In this document: positions 49,250 through 58,832 of the stretch, one piece after another
Position numbering within the stretch: position 1 is the stretch's first letter
How the letters are laid out: every line of letters starts with the position of its first letter
The notes under the pieces: generated by a model
What the model was told of the DNA's origin: nothing
Database searches by the model: none
What the model saw: only the letters and a program-made list of their open reading frames with translations
Made by a program: the position numbers and the translations under genes
Assembly (NCBI RefSeq): GCF_000316115.1
Contig: NZ_JH993797.1
Location: forward strand, 2,156,486-2,220,485
Length of the DNA stretch: 64,000 nt
Source: Leptolyngbya sp. PCC 7375
Lineage (GTDB): Bacteria; Cyanobacteriota; Cyanobacteriia; Phormidesmidales; Phormidesmidaceae
Direction: 5' to 3'

Positions 49250-50685
49250 GATTGGGACGGTTGCGAAGTAGAGGGCAGATCGGTGGCTAGGCTAGGGGCA
49301 AAATAGCCTACCTTGCGAAATTGAGGAAAGCTAATCACAAAGAAAAGAAGATTGCGGGTGCAGGTGAAGGCTGTAAACAGACTCACTGCCACACCGACTG
49401 CCAAGGTAAGGGCAAAGCCCTTGACTAAACCAGCACCAAACCAGAACAAGGCAGCACAGGCAATGATGGTGGTGACATTGCTGTCGAGGATGCTGGAAAA
49501 GGCTCTATAAAATCCTGACTCTACAGAACGGTAGAGGGTTTTACCAGCTCGCAATTCTTCGCGGGTGCGCTCAAAGATAAGGACGTTCGCGTCTACTGCC
49601 ATACCGATACTGAGAATGAAACCGGCAATACCCGGCAGGGTCATGGTCACACCCAAAATATTGTAGGCCGCCCAGGTGAGCAGGGCATAAACTACCAAGG
49701 CAACGTTCGCCAAGAGTCCGGGTAGACGATAATAAACGGCCATAAAGATCAGCACTAAGATCAGGCCTGCAAGGCCTGCGTATAGGCTACGTTGAATGCT
49801 ATCGCGACCCAACGTAGCGCCGACTGTGCGATTTTCGACCACTTCTACGGGCACGGGCAAAGCACCGCCCCGTAATTGAATTTCTAAATCCCTGGCTGCT
49901 TCGGCATTGAAACTACCTGAGATCGTGGCACTATTGCCGGAAATTCCCGTGGCAGCATACTGTACATCAACTGTGGGGGCACTAATCAAGCGATTGTCCA
50001 GGAAAATACCTAAAACTCGACCTGTACCTGCGATATTGCGGGTCATTTCGGTGAAAAGAGTACCGCCTTCGTTGTTGAAGTAAATGGAGACTTGCCATGA
50101 TTGACCGGTGCCTAGGGGACTGGCTAAAGCATCTGTGAGCTTGTTCCCAGTCAAATCGGTATCTTCGAACAGTTCCAGCAATGTTTCACGGCTGGTTTGC
50201 AGGTTCGCTGTAACCCGGTCAAGTTCAGCCAGCTGCTCATCGGTGATGTTCTCATTACCAACAGCTAGGATAGTTGCCTGCTCAAGTTCTTGCTGGTTGA
50301 TAATATCTGAGATCGCTCTCAGTTGACCTTCAGTCCCTGGTCTCTGGGAGCGAAACTCTAACTGGGCTGTACCCCCCAATACACGCTGAGCTTGGGCTGG
50401 GTCACTGACACCTGGCAGCTGAATCAGCAGCTGATCTTGCCCAGAGCTTTGGACGATGGCTTCTGACACACCGAGGCCATTAACCCGGTTTTCGATGACC
50501 CGTTGGACAGCTTCTAACTCTCGTTCAGAGATTTGAGTGACCTGTTCATTGGTCAGTACTTGGAGGGTGAGTTGGGAACCACCTCGCAGGTCTAAGCCTA
50601 GCTGGGTGGGCAGTTGCACAATGGTAAACACTGCTGCGATCACAAGTCCAACAATGACCACCAACATCGAGCGTTGTTTACCCAT
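49246..50685 (-). CDS. secD: Protein translocase subunit SecD
   Basis: A 479-residue membrane protein of the RND superfamily, partner of SecF. It carries LGLDLRGGSQLTLQV near residue 30, the P1 periplasmic domain with VENRVNGLGVSEAIVQ and RTVGATLGRDSIQRSL, and TM4 with LSIGMAVDANVLIFERTREEL, including the Asp needed for proton coupling. The normal length is about 480-620 residues. It is the first gene of secD-secF. A terminator from the pdh gene upstream lies at 50797-50832, so the sec genes have their own promoter. Confidence 0.97.
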   Translation of the reverse strand: MGKQRSMLVVIVGLVIAAVFTIVQLPTQLGLDLRGGSQLTLQVLTNEQVTQISERELEAVQRVIENRVNGLGVSEAIVQSSGQDQLLIQLPGVSDPAQAQRVLGGTAQLEFRSQRPGTEGQLRAISDIINQQELEQATILAVGNENITDEQLAELDRVTANLQTSRETLLELFEDTDLTGNKLTDALASPLGTGQSWQVSIYFNNEGGTLFTEMTRNIAGTGRVLGIFLDNRLISAPTVDVQYAATGISGNSATISGSFNAEAARDLEIQLRGGALPVPVEVVENRTVGATLGRDSIQRSLYAGLAGLILVLIFMAVYYRLPGLLANVALVVYALLTWAAYNILGVTMTLPGIAGFILSIGMAVDANVLIFERTREELRAGKTLYRSVESGFYRAFSSILDSNVTTIIACAALFWFGAGLVKGFALTLAVGVAVSLFTAFTCTRNLLFFVISFPQFRKVGYFAPSLATDLPSTSQPSQS

Positions 50686-50796
50686 GGCCCTTCTCCGTAT
50701 TATCCATACACCGGTCCTTGTACGTGTGACTAGCTATCCAATCAAACATCCTATTATAGGTTGCCGTTATTGGTTCCATTAATCCCTTGGTAGAAA

Positions 50797-50832
50797 TAAA
50801 AAAGCACAGAAGATAAGGCTATCCTCTGTGCT
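50797..50832 (-). terminator. Intrinsic terminator of pdhB
   Basis: A 13-bp stem with one mismatch (AGCACAGA-GATA / TATC-TCTGTGCT) and a 4-nt loop. On the minus strand it ends in TTTTTT. It starts 24 bases after the pdhB stop codon. Confidence 0.85.
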
Positions 50833-50855
50833 CATGATGCCTATTTAGTAATGAC

Positions 50856-51839
50856 CTACACCCGTGCAGTCATCATTTTTTCCACAGCCTCAACAATTTG
50901 TTTGGGCTGCACAATGGTCAGACTTTCCAAACGACCATTGTAGGGAGTCGGAATATCTTGGGAAGACAGACGCATCACCGGCGCATCTAGCTCATCAAAG
51001 AACCGATCGTTGATCGATGCAATAATTTCGGCGGCAATTCCCCCAGTGCGCATACACTCTTCGACAATGATCACCTTGTGGGTCTTACGAATTGATGCCC
51101 CAATGGTGTCGTAGTCGATGGGCTTTAGGGAAATCAGGTCGATGACTTCTGGGTCAAATCCCTGGGCTTCAATGCCTTTGACTGCCTGCAGTACATGGTG
51201 ACGCATACGAGAATAGGTGAGGATAGTGACATCCTTACCGGGGCGAACCATTTCAGCCTTATCCAACGGCACCAAGTACTCATCGCTAGGTAAGTCTTCC
51301 TTCAGGTTGTAAAGCAGCACATGCTCAAAGAAGAGAACAGGGTTTTTATCGCGGATAGCTGACTTAAGCAGACCTTTAGCGTTGTAAGCCGTAGAGCAGG
51401 CCACAATTTTCAGACCGGGCACCGCTTGGAAGTAAGCCTCCAGACGCTGGGAGTGCTCTGCGCCTAACTGACGACCCACACCACCCGGTCCACGAATCAC
51501 CATGGGGATATGGTAGTTACCACCAGAGGTATAGGGCAGCATGCCTGCGTTATTGGCGATTTGGTTAAAAGCCAACAGTAAAAAGCCCATGTTCATGCCT
51601 TCGACAATGGGCTTTAGGCCGGTCATAGCGGCACCTACGGCCATACCGGTAAAGCTGTTTTCCGCAATGGGGGTGTCTAGCACCCGCAGGGGCCCATATT
51701 TTTCGTACAGCCCTTTGGTGACCTTATAAGAACCGCCATAGTGGCCCACATCTTCACCGATAACAAAGACGGTTTCATCTCTGCCCATTTCTTCGTCCAC
51801 GGCTTCCCGCAGGGCGTTAAATAAAAGTGTTTCTGCCAT
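50856..51839 (-). CDS. pdhB: Pyruvate dehydrogenase E1 component, beta subunit
   Basis: With PdhA it decarboxylates pyruvate using thiamine diphosphate and passes the acetyl group to E2. It has 327 residues. The N-terminal half has FNALREAVDEEMGRDETVFVIGEDVGHYGG, with Glu in the cofactor region; the active-site RLEAYFQAVPGLKIVACSTAYNAKGLLKSAIRD follows. The C-terminal lobe has VIDLISLKPIDYDTI and ECMRTGGIAAEI. It lies 54 bases after pdhA on the same strand and is closed by the terminator at 50797, so the two form an operon. A cyanobacterial/plastid-type PDH. The assignment is firm. Confidence 0.97.
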   Translation of the reverse strand: MAETLLFNALREAVDEEMGRDETVFVIGEDVGHYGGSYKVTKGLYEKYGPLRVLDTPIAENSFTGMAVGAAMTGLKPIVEGMNMGFLLLAFNQIANNAGMLPYTSGGNYHIPMVIRGPGGVGRQLGAEHSQRLEAYFQAVPGLKIVACSTAYNAKGLLKSAIRDKNPVLFFEHVLLYNLKEDLPSDEYLVPLDKAEMVRPGKDVTILTYSRMRHHVLQAVKGIEAQGFDPEVIDLISLKPIDYDTIGASIRKTHKVIIVEECMRTGGIAAEIIASINDRFFDELDAPVMRLSSQDIPTPYNGRLESLTIVQPKQIVEAVEKMMTARV

Positions 51840-51893
51840 TTAGATACCCTATTGATTTGCTAACTGCGATTAATTCAGGAGGCGGATTTCACA

Positions 51894-52922
51894 TTACTCT
51901 TCCGCAAAGATGTAGCGATGAAGCTCAGCGGGAGAGGGCTCAGGGCTTTCTTCGGCGAACTTGACGGCGTCTTCGACGTGGGCTTCGATCCGCTTTTTAA
52001 TCGCCTTAAGCTCAGCTTCGTCAGCTAGGTTTTGTTCGATCAAATACGCTTCCATGCGGACGAGGGGATCGCGGGCCTGCCATTCGTCTTTCTCGGCCTG
52101 AGATCGCAACTCATCAGGATCCGCCAGTGAGTGACCCCGGAAACGATAGGTCAAACACTCGATTAGGGTGGGACCTTCACCCGCACGGGCGCGAGCAATG
52201 GCCGCCTGGGCGACCTCGCGTACTGCTAACACATCCATACCATCAACCTCATAGCCAGGCATACCAAACACGCTGGCCTTGCGATAAATCTCGGTTTGAG
52301 AAGACGCCCGCTCGTGGGCCATCCCAATCGCCCACTTATTGTTCTCAACTACGAATAGAATGGGTAGATTCCATAGAGCAGCCATATTCAGGCACTCGAA
52401 AAACTGACCATTGTTCGTTGTACCATCACCAAAGAAGGCGGCAGTCACCTGGTCAGCAGAGGCATCACCCAGGGCATCACGGCGATAGCGCGACTGAAAT
52501 GCCGCGCCCAGGGCTACAGGGATGCCTTCACCGATAAAGGCAAAGCCCCCCAGCAGGTTGTGCTCTTTGGAAAACATATGCATGGAGCCGCCCCGACCTT
52601 TGCTGCACCCAGTCTCTTTCCCAAAGAGTTCGGCCATTACGGCATTGGCGGGTACTCCGGCACTTAGGGCATGAACATGGTCACGATAGGTGCTGCACAC
52701 ATAGTCATCAGGGCGCATCGATTTGATGACTCCGGTGGAGACAGCTTCTTGACCGTTATAAAGGTGTACAAATCCGAACATCTTGCCCCGATAGTACATT
52801 TCGGCGCATTTATCTTCGAAATAGCGGCCCAGGACCATATCTTCGTATATCCTCAGGCCCTCCTGCTTATCGAGCTTTGCCGAAGTTGCTTGAAATGTTG
52901 GTAATGTCCTTTCCTGAACCAT
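51894..52922 (-). CDS. pdhA: Pyruvate dehydrogenase E1 component, alpha subunit
   Basis: A 342-residue subunit that binds thiamine diphosphate. The ThDP motif is FFGDGTTNNGQFFECLNMAALWNLPILFVVENNKW, with GDG...N. Phosphorylation-loop-like RFRGHSLADPDELR follows. The start was set at the ATG 52920-52922 (MVQERTLPTF), since the longer frame adds ten residues of no likeness (MYCGEAIGKP). The first gene of the pdhAB pair. The 580 bases upstream hold its promoter. The assignment is firm. Confidence 0.97.
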   Translation of the reverse strand: MVQERTLPTFQATSAKLDKQEGLRIYEDMVLGRYFEDKCAEMYYRGKMFGFVHLYNGQEAVSTGVIKSMRPDDYVCSTYRDHVHALSAGVPANAVMAELFGKETGCSKGRGGSMHMFSKEHNLLGGFAFIGEGIPVALGAAFQSRYRRDALGDASADQVTAAFFGDGTTNNGQFFECLNMAALWNLPILFVVENNKWAIGMAHERASSQTEIYRKASVFGMPGYEVDGMDVLAVREVAQAAIARARAGEGPTLIECLTYRFRGHSLADPDELRSQAEKDEWQARDPLVRMEAYLIEQNLADEAELKAIKKRIEAHVEDAVKFAEESPEPSPAELHRYIFAEE

Positions 52923-53503
52923 TGGCTTGCCAATCGCCTCGCCGCAATACAAATTATGATTATTCCAAAAAAGTGATCAATTCATGATCACCGCGCGCTT
53001 ACGCGGATATTTGTTGGCCCGATTAAGTTAAAATCGACCGAACATAATTTTAGACGACAATCTCGCTTTCCCGGTGACCGATGTTTTTAATCTGCTTGAA
53101 TATCCACTTAAATTGAGTGGTCGTACCTGGCAGATCAATCCTTAGCATTTGCTTGGTATTGTAGATCTAAGGACTTTAGTTTGAAGTTTCTTTCTGCGCC
53201 AGAACCAGCAAAGCAGGTAGATTTATGGGGACTGCTACATAGGAAAATACCCACTAAAAACAGTGGCTTTATAACCTTAATTTCCTCAGCCAATTGTCTG
53301 AAAAGTTTGATTCATTGCTGTAGGCTTTCAAATATCAGCATTTCATCGCTATTATGTATGCGGTTTTAAGTAGGCAACTGTTTTACCCGGCTCAGGTAGT
53401 TTCTATCCATCCATATTATAGGGATGTTCATTAGTGCCTGTACTAGAGTTCTGCAAAGCCTCACACACAAGCTGAAGTTAACTTGAGTGCTAAGGAAGTC
53501 ACT
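52923..53503. other. Divergent pdhA-ftn2 region
   Basis: No gene is supported in 580 bases. A short dyad CCGCG-CGCTTA-CGCGG lies near 52991-53006, and two AT-rich stretches could be the divergent promoters. A few open frames (for example 53181-53369) lack likeness to any protein. Confidence 0.45.
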
Positions 53504-55567
53504 GTGCAAATTCCGCTAGATTATTACCGAATTCTGGGGCTGCCCATGCAAGCGACAGCGGAACAACTGGAGCAGGCTCATCGTGATCGTACTTTACAGT
53601 TACCTCGTCGGGAATATTCGGAGTTTGCAATTCAATCCCGTAAACAGCTGATTGATGCGGCCTATGTTGCTCTAAAAGACTCAGGCACCCGTCAGGTTTA
53701 CGATGCTCAACTTTTGGCGGCAGGTGCTGAGCCCGCTTTAATTGAAATTTATGAGCAGCAGCTTATCGGAGCGTTGCTAGTGCTGTTGGAACTGGGTGAG
53801 TATGAGCTGGTTATTCGCTTGGGACGACCTTACTTAACTAGCGGAGCTAGTGCCCTAGAAGGGAGCGATGAGCATGCCCTTGCCGATGTTGTCTTGACCC
53901 TTGGTCTGGCTTGTCTGGAACTAGGGCGAGAGCAGTGGCAACAGCACCAATACGAAAATGCAGCAGAGTCCCTGGAAACGGGTCAGGAACTCATGTTTCG
54001 GGAAAACCTATTCCCCGAAATACAGGCAGAAATTCATGCAGATCTCGATAGACTTAAACCCTATCGGATTCTAGAGCTGGTGGCTCGTCCCCTGGCCGAT
54101 AAAACGGCTAGACAACAAGGTGTCGCTTTGTTGAAATCCATGTTAGAAGCGCGGGGGGGCATTGATGGTGCCAATGATGATGCTTCGGGGTTAAGCGTTG
54201 AGGACTTTTTGCGATTTGTGCAGCAGTTGCGGAGTTATCTGACATCGGCAGAGCAACAGGATATTTTTGAGGGTGAAGCTCAGCGACCGTCATCCGTTGG
54301 TGTTTATCTGTCGGTGTATGCACTTTTGGCTAGGGGCTTTGCTAAGCATCAGCCTAAGCTTGTGCGTCAAGCTAAACAGCGGTTGTCCTTACTAACAGAG
54401 CGCCAGGATGTCTATCTAGAACAGGCTGTGTGCGCAGTGCTGCTAGGACAAACCGAAGAGGCTACCTACGCCCTGGAGCGCAGCCATGAGAATGAACCCA
54501 TAGCGTTTATTAGGGAGCATTCTGCGGGCGCGCCGGATTTGTTGCCTGGGCTGTGTTTGTACACTGAACGCTGGTTACAACAGGATGTGTTTCCCTTCTT
54601 TCGGGATTTGGACCAAAGCAATGTCACCCTCAAAGATTACTTTGCCAATGCACAGGTGCAAGCTTACTTAGAATCCATGCCCCCTGAGGATGCAGTGCCG
54701 CAGCCTCCCATCGGTCGCTTTGGCACATCAGATTATGGTGGGTCAGGCTATAGTCGTCTGTCTACAGATTATGAGCGTCCATCGTTTGGTGCGGCACCCT
54801 CTGTTGGTGTCGGTACAGCGACCACGGTGGGCCTCGGTGCTGCTGGAGCCGCCGCTACTGCTGGTTCGCGTCCGACAGCCTACACAGCGGAGGAGGTTTC
54901 TAATTTATCTCCTGACGGCCAACTCGATAATGAATTAACTGCCAGTGTTGGGTTTGACGAGCCGGTTGTGAAAACTCGACGGCGTTCGTCTCCTAAGTGG
55001 GGGCGCTTAGCACTGGTGTTACTTTTGGGGCTGGGTGGCCTGATTGTGCTGGGATTCATGATGTCTCAGCTATTGAGCTTGTTTGGCGGTCTGTTTGGTG
55101 GGCCTAAAATTAAGGGTGATCCTTTAGATATTGATGTGACGCGTCCTGCTATTGAGCTGCCGACTGCAGATATTCAACCGACGGCCACCGGTGATGTACA
55201 GGTAATTGCTGAAGAGACCATTCAAAATTGGTATCGGATAAAATCTGAGGCCATGGGTCCCCAGTGGAATGTTGATGCCCTGGCCGATATTTTGTTGGAA
55301 CCAACGCTTGCCCAGTGGATTGCTAAGGTAGAGAGCAATCAGCGGGAAGGTGTCCATCTAGAATATGAGCAATCTATCCAAAATCTGACTGCTGAAGAGC
55401 TTGGCGATGACCAGATTCAAGTGACGGCTGACGTCAGTGAAACGGGGAATGCCTATCAATTTGGTGAGTATAACGGTGCTTTTTCCTATGAAGATCAGCT
55501 GACGGTGGAGTATAGCCTCAGAAAAGAAGACGATAAATGGATGATTGAGTCCTTTGCGGTGCAGTAG
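53504..55567 (+). CDS. ftn2: Cell division protein Ftn2/ZipN (ARC6-type)
   Basis: A membrane protein that anchors FtsZ at the division site, the cyanobacterial ancestor of plastid ARC6. About 687 residues. The N-terminal J-like domain begins VQIPLDYYRILGLPMQAT and lacks the HPD motif, as usual for Ftn2. A long helical/TPR-like region covers about 90-400. A low-complexity Ser/Gly/Ala stretch (about 410-480) precedes one membrane helix (LALVLLLGLGGLIVLGFMMS), and a C-terminal IMS-type domain (about 560-687) faces the periplasm. The GTG at 53504 was chosen because AAGGAAG sits 6 bases ahead; a TTG at 53483 is also open. Stand-alone gene. Confidence 0.93.
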   Translation: MQIPLDYYRILGLPMQATAEQLEQAHRDRTLQLPRREYSEFAIQSRKQLIDAAYVALKDSGTRQVYDAQLLAAGAEPALIEIYEQQLIGALLVLLELGEYELVIRLGRPYLTSGASALEGSDEHALADVVLTLGLACLELGREQWQQHQYENAAESLETGQELMFRENLFPEIQAEIHADLDRLKPYRILELVARPLADKTARQQGVALLKSMLEARGGIDGANDDASGLSVEDFLRFVQQLRSYLTSAEQQDIFEGEAQRPSSVGVYLSVYALLARGFAKHQPKLVRQAKQRLSLLTERQDVYLEQAVCAVLLGQTEEATYALERSHENEPIAFIREHSAGAPDLLPGLCLYTERWLQQDVFPFFRDLDQSNVTLKDYFANAQVQAYLESMPPEDAVPQPPIGRFGTSDYGGSGYSRLSTDYERPSFGAAPSVGVGTATTVGLGAAGAAATAGSRPTAYTAEEVSNLSPDGQLDNELTASVGFDEPVVKTRRRSSPKWGRLALVLLLGLGGLIVLGFMMSQLLSLFGGLFGGPKIKGDPLDIDVTRPAIELPTADIQPTATGDVQVIAEETIQNWYRIKSEAMGPQWNVDALADILLEPTLAQWIAKVESNQREGVHLEYEQSIQNLTAEELGDDQIQVTADVSETGNAYQFGEYNGAFSYEDQLTVEYSLRKEDDKWMIESFAVQ

Positions 55568-55596
55568 GGATTGCCTATGGGGTGTTTGGCGCTTTA

Positions 55597-55622
55597 TAGA
55601 GACGTTCCGTGGAACGTCTCTA
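55597..55622. repeat. 12-bp palindromic repeat TAGAGACGTTCC-GT-GGAACGTCTCTA
   Basis: A perfect 12-bp inverted repeat with a 2-base centre, 30 bases after ftn2. It has the TTCC-NN-GGAA core shared by the palindrome at 47788 and, in a shorter form, the one at 44971. Confidence 0.88.
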
Positions 55623-55658
55623 CGTTTGTAGGATGAATTTCTTAGGGTAATTTGGTAA

Positions 55659-56312
55659 ATGCTGCCCCATTACAAAGCGAAGCAGGTTTCGGTAAATCGT
55701 CGCCGGCATTACGAAATAGAAGGACAGCAACTGCCTGGAGTGACCACAGTCTTGTCAGCGACCAAGCCTTGGGAAGATAAAGAGCGTCTGTGGCGCTGGC
55801 GGGAGCGGGTGGGCGCTGAAGAAGCCAATCGCATTACCGCCAAAGCGTCACGATCTGGGACAAAAATTCACAAGGTGATTAAGGCCTATCTGCGTCAAGA
55901 AGACTGGGTGCTACCGGAGGGAACTGAAGGATTTTGGGCGTCTATTGAGCCGGTGCTCAAAAATATTGACGAAGTGCTTTTGGTGGAAGGAGCGGTGTGG
56001 CATCCACTTAAATTTGCTGGGTATCCAGATGCGCTGATGGTTTATGAGGGGCAGCTATTGGTCTGTGATTGGAAAACTGCACGACGCCCCAAACAACCAG
56101 AGTGGATTGAAGATTATTTTCTGCAGGTAGCGGCCTACTGCTGGGCTGTGAATTGGGTATATCGGGATTATGACATTAAGGTGGAGCGGGCGATGGTTGC
56201 GATCGCACTCGAAGATACCCCGCCGCAACTTTTTACACTTACCCCAGACAAATTAGACCAACACTGGGGACAATTTCAGCAGCGACTACGCCAATATTAC
56301 CGGCTGAAATAG
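55659..56312 (+). CDS. PD-(D/E)XK nuclease family protein
   Basis: A 217-residue RecB-like nuclease. The catalytic motifs are GYPDALMVYEG (the first Asp), LLVCDWKTARRP (the D-x-K) and LQVAAYCWAVNWVY (the Gln/Tyr of motif IV). A helical N-terminus has LPGVTTVLSATKPWEDKERLWRWRER. The layout resembles MGME1-like exonucleases. A role in DNA end processing is likely, but no partner is adjacent. It is followed by a hairpin terminator at 56315. Confidence 0.87.
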   Translation: MLPHYKAKQVSVNRRRHYEIEGQQLPGVTTVLSATKPWEDKERLWRWRERVGAEEANRITAKASRSGTKIHKVIKAYLRQEDWVLPEGTEGFWASIEPVLKNIDEVLLVEGAVWHPLKFAGYPDALMVYEGQLLVCDWKTARRPKQPEWIEDYFLQVAAYCWAVNWVYRDYDIKVERAMVAIALEDTPPQLFTLTPDKLDQHWGQFQQRLRQYYRLK

Positions 56313-56314
56313 CC

Positions 56315-56352
56315 GTAATTAAAGGCATTGCTCTTAACACTCCTTTAATTAC
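56315..56352 (+). terminator. Hairpin after the PD-(D/E)XK gene
   Basis: An 11-bp perfect stem (GTAATTAAAGG / CCTTTAATTAC) with a 16-nt loop, 3 bases after the stop codon. There is no clear T-run, so it is a weak or factor-aided stop. Confidence 0.5.
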
Positions 56353-56440
56353 GCATAGAGAAAAATTTGATATACTTCAGGCGAAACTGCTACGAGTAAA
56401 CACGGATATTCCGTTATTATCGCCTCTAAGGAGCCCTGCC

Positions 56441-56788
56441 ATGGACGTTCTCGTTCCCTTTATTGTTACCTGGTTGATTACCACCATTGCTCTGGTAATT
56501 ATTACTTTTTTGCCCACTGGTGTAGAGTCTGATAGCTTCGGTAAAACAGCGATTACGGCCCTCGTTTTTGGTGTGCTGAATGGCGTTGTCAATATTGTTG
56601 CTGGCCTACCAGTTTTAGGGGGTGTGCTGTGGTTAGTAACCCTGGGTGGCCTGCTACTAAACCTGATTCTATTCGGTCTGTCTGCCAAGCTAGTTGAGGG
56701 GTTTCGCCTACGCTGGGGCATCTGGAGTGCGATTATCGGTGCCTTTTTGCTATCGGTTATCACCTCTATCCTGAACGCTGTCATCTAA
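56441..56788 (+). CDS. Phage-holin-like 4-TM membrane protein
   Basis: A 115-residue protein with four hydrophobic segments and almost no soluble part. It has LVPFIVTWLITTIALVIITFLP, GKTAITALVFGVLNGVVNIV, LWLVTLGGLLLNLILFGLSAKLV and SAIIGAFLLSVITSIL. This matches the Phage_holin_4_2 (mycobacterial superfamily IV) proteins, which are common chromosomal genes in cyanobacteria. Despite the name, no phage context is here. Function unknown. Ended by a strong terminator at 56870. Confidence 0.85.
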   Translation: MDVLVPFIVTWLITTIALVIITFLPTGVESDSFGKTAITALVFGVLNGVVNIVAGLPVLGGVLWLVTLGGLLLNLILFGLSAKLVEGFRLRWGIWSAIIGAFLLSVITSILNAVI

Positions 56789-56869
56789 ATATTTGCGCAG
56801 CCCCAACATATCTGCGCGGCCCCAACAACTGAGCCCTTTGCTGGTTTATTTTTTTGAAGTTGAGGTGAA

Positions 56870-56904
56870 ATAAGGAAGGAGCCCCCTAGATGCTCCTTCC
56901 TTAT
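56870..56904 (+). terminator. Intrinsic terminator of the holin-like gene
   Basis: A 13-bp perfect stem (ATAAGGAAGGAGC and complement) with a 9-nt loop followed by TGTTTG. It lies 81 bases after the stop codon at 56788. Confidence 0.75.
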
Positions 56905-57131
56905 TGTTTGTTAATTAACTAGATTAGGACTGGTTATTCTTAGAGAAGTCTTTAGAGAAGTCTAAATAAAAATGTAGTTATCTATACTATGATTAAGACA
57001 TTTACTGTTGGATAGTGGGGCAGAATTTACCCAATATCCACATTGCTTAGGACGAAGGCTGATGATACTCGTACCACCCAGGTGTCACTGTTCCTTCTTG
57101 ACTGAGCGTTTGGCTTAGGAGATGAGACTGT

Positions 57132-58832
57132 ATGGCTGAGCTTGAAAAGATGCGGCGGTACAATGCGGTTGAGATCGCAAACCACTATCGCTTTCGTCTT
57201 TGGACAGTGCTGTGGCGGGCACTTTCGGTGGTATTAATGCTTGGCAGTTTTCTCTTAGGACTGCTGTTGGATAAAGGTTTAGGGCGTCAAGACATCAATG
57301 AGCCCAAACGAGCGTCTCAATTACGACAGATATTAACGGATCTCGGTCCCACCTTTATCAAGGTTGGTCAGGCCCTCTCTACGCGCCCTGATTTAGTCAA
57401 CCCAAAATTTTTAGATGAGCTGATCAAGCTTCAAGATCAGCTCCCCCCTTTTGATAGCTATGTAGCGAACCTAATTATTGAAAAGGAGTTAGGTCGCACC
57501 CCTGACGAAGTTTATAGCTACATATCGCCTGAGCCGGTGGCCGCTGCTAGTCTGGGTCAAGTATATAAAGCTCGACTCTACTCTGGAGAAGAGGTTGCGG
57601 TAAAGGTTCAGCGCCCTGGATTAGTGCCGATCATTTGCCGCGATCTATATCTGATGCGGTGGGCTGCCGGTTGGATTGCCCCCTGGTTGCCCCTCAATCT
57701 GGGCCACGACCTCACCCTGATCGTGGATGAGTTTGGCTCCAAGCTCTTTGAGGAAATCGACTACTTAAATGAAGGTCGTAATGCGGAGGCCTTCGCGGCT
57801 AACTTTGCCGATGACCCCAGGGTCAAGGTGCCAGCAATTTACTGGCGCTATACCAGTACACGGGTGCTGACGCTGGAGTGGATTGATGGCATTAAGCTAA
57901 CCGATATCGAGCGAGTTCAAGCGGCTGGGTTAGACTCTGATGACCTGGTTGGCATTGGTGTTGCGTCAGGCCTTCGACAGTTGTTAGAGTTTGGCTTTTT
58001 CCACGCCGATCCCCATCCCGGCAATCTGTTTGCCATGCCCAATGGGACCATGGCCTACATTGACTTTGGCATGATGGATCAGCTGAACCAGGATATGAAG
58101 GAAACTCTGGTGGACTCAGTTGTACATCTAATCAACCAGGAATATGACAAGCTGGCCGATGATTTTGTCAAACTCGGTTTTCTCACCCCTGATGTCGATG
58201 TGCGACCCATTGTGCCTGCTCTGCAAGCGGTTTTTGACGGTGCCATTGGTGCCAGTGTTAGTGACTTCAACTTTAAGAGCATCACCGATAGGTTTTCAGA
58301 GCTGGTGTATGAATATCCCTTCCGAGTACCCGCCAAGTTTGCACTGATTATTCGTTCGTTGGTTACTCAAGAAGGGCTGGCCCTCACCCTCAATCCAGAA
58401 TTTAAGATTGTGGAGATTGCCTATCCCTATGTGGCCAGGCGATTGCTCATGGGTGAAACCGAATCTCTGCGGCGGCGACTGATTGACGTTTTGTTCAAGG
58501 ATGGCCGCTTTCAATGGCAGCGTCTGGAGAATATGATTCGCATTGCCCAGGGCGATCAGGGCTTTAACCTGATTCCCACCGCCGGGTTGGGGATGCAATT
58601 TTTAATGTCTGACGAAGGTCAGTATCTACGTCAGCAAATTCTGGCTGCCCTTACTGAGGACAATCGTTTGCACACCGAAGAGGTCGGGCGTTTGTGGGAT
58701 TTGGTAAAGGACGATTTGCAGCCTGATCAGCTCTTTGGTGCAGCCTGGAGTGCGTTAGCAGACTTCTCTCGCAGTCAAGCAGCAGCGTTAGTCCCAGCTG
58801 AGCTGACAGCTGTACTATCAGGCAGTAATTAG
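57132..58832 (+). CDS. ABC1/UbiB atypical kinase (AarF domain protein)
   Basis: A 566-residue protein of the ADCK/UbiB family. The KxGQ motif is FIKVGQALSTRPDLV near residue 75, then AAASLGQVYKARL with the Ala-rich loop, VAVKVQRPG, and the active loop FHADPHPGNLFAMP with YIDFGMM. An N-terminal membrane segment lies at about 25-48. Relatives take part in ubiquinone or plastoquinone synthesis or in prenyl-lipid handling at thylakoids and plastoglobules. Several paralogues occur in most cyanobacteria. It is not part of an operon here. Confidence 0.92.
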   Translation: MAELEKMRRYNAVEIANHYRFRLWTVLWRALSVVLMLGSFLLGLLLDKGLGRQDINEPKRASQLRQILTDLGPTFIKVGQALSTRPDLVNPKFLDELIKLQDQLPPFDSYVANLIIEKELGRTPDEVYSYISPEPVAAASLGQVYKARLYSGEEVAVKVQRPGLVPIICRDLYLMRWAAGWIAPWLPLNLGHDLTLIVDEFGSKLFEEIDYLNEGRNAEAFAANFADDPRVKVPAIYWRYTSTRVLTLEWIDGIKLTDIERVQAAGLDSDDLVGIGVASGLRQLLEFGFFHADPHPGNLFAMPNGTMAYIDFGMMDQLNQDMKETLVDSVVHLINQEYDKLADDFVKLGFLTPDVDVRPIVPALQAVFDGAIGASVSDFNFKSITDRFSELVYEYPFRVPAKFALIIRSLVTQEGLALTLNPEFKIVEIAYPYVARRLLMGETESLRRRLIDVLFKDGRFQWQRLENMIRIAQGDQGFNLIPTAGLGMQFLMSDEGQYLRQQILAALTEDNRLHTEEVGRLWDLVKDDLQPDQLFGAAWSALADFSRSQAAALVPAELTAVLSGSN

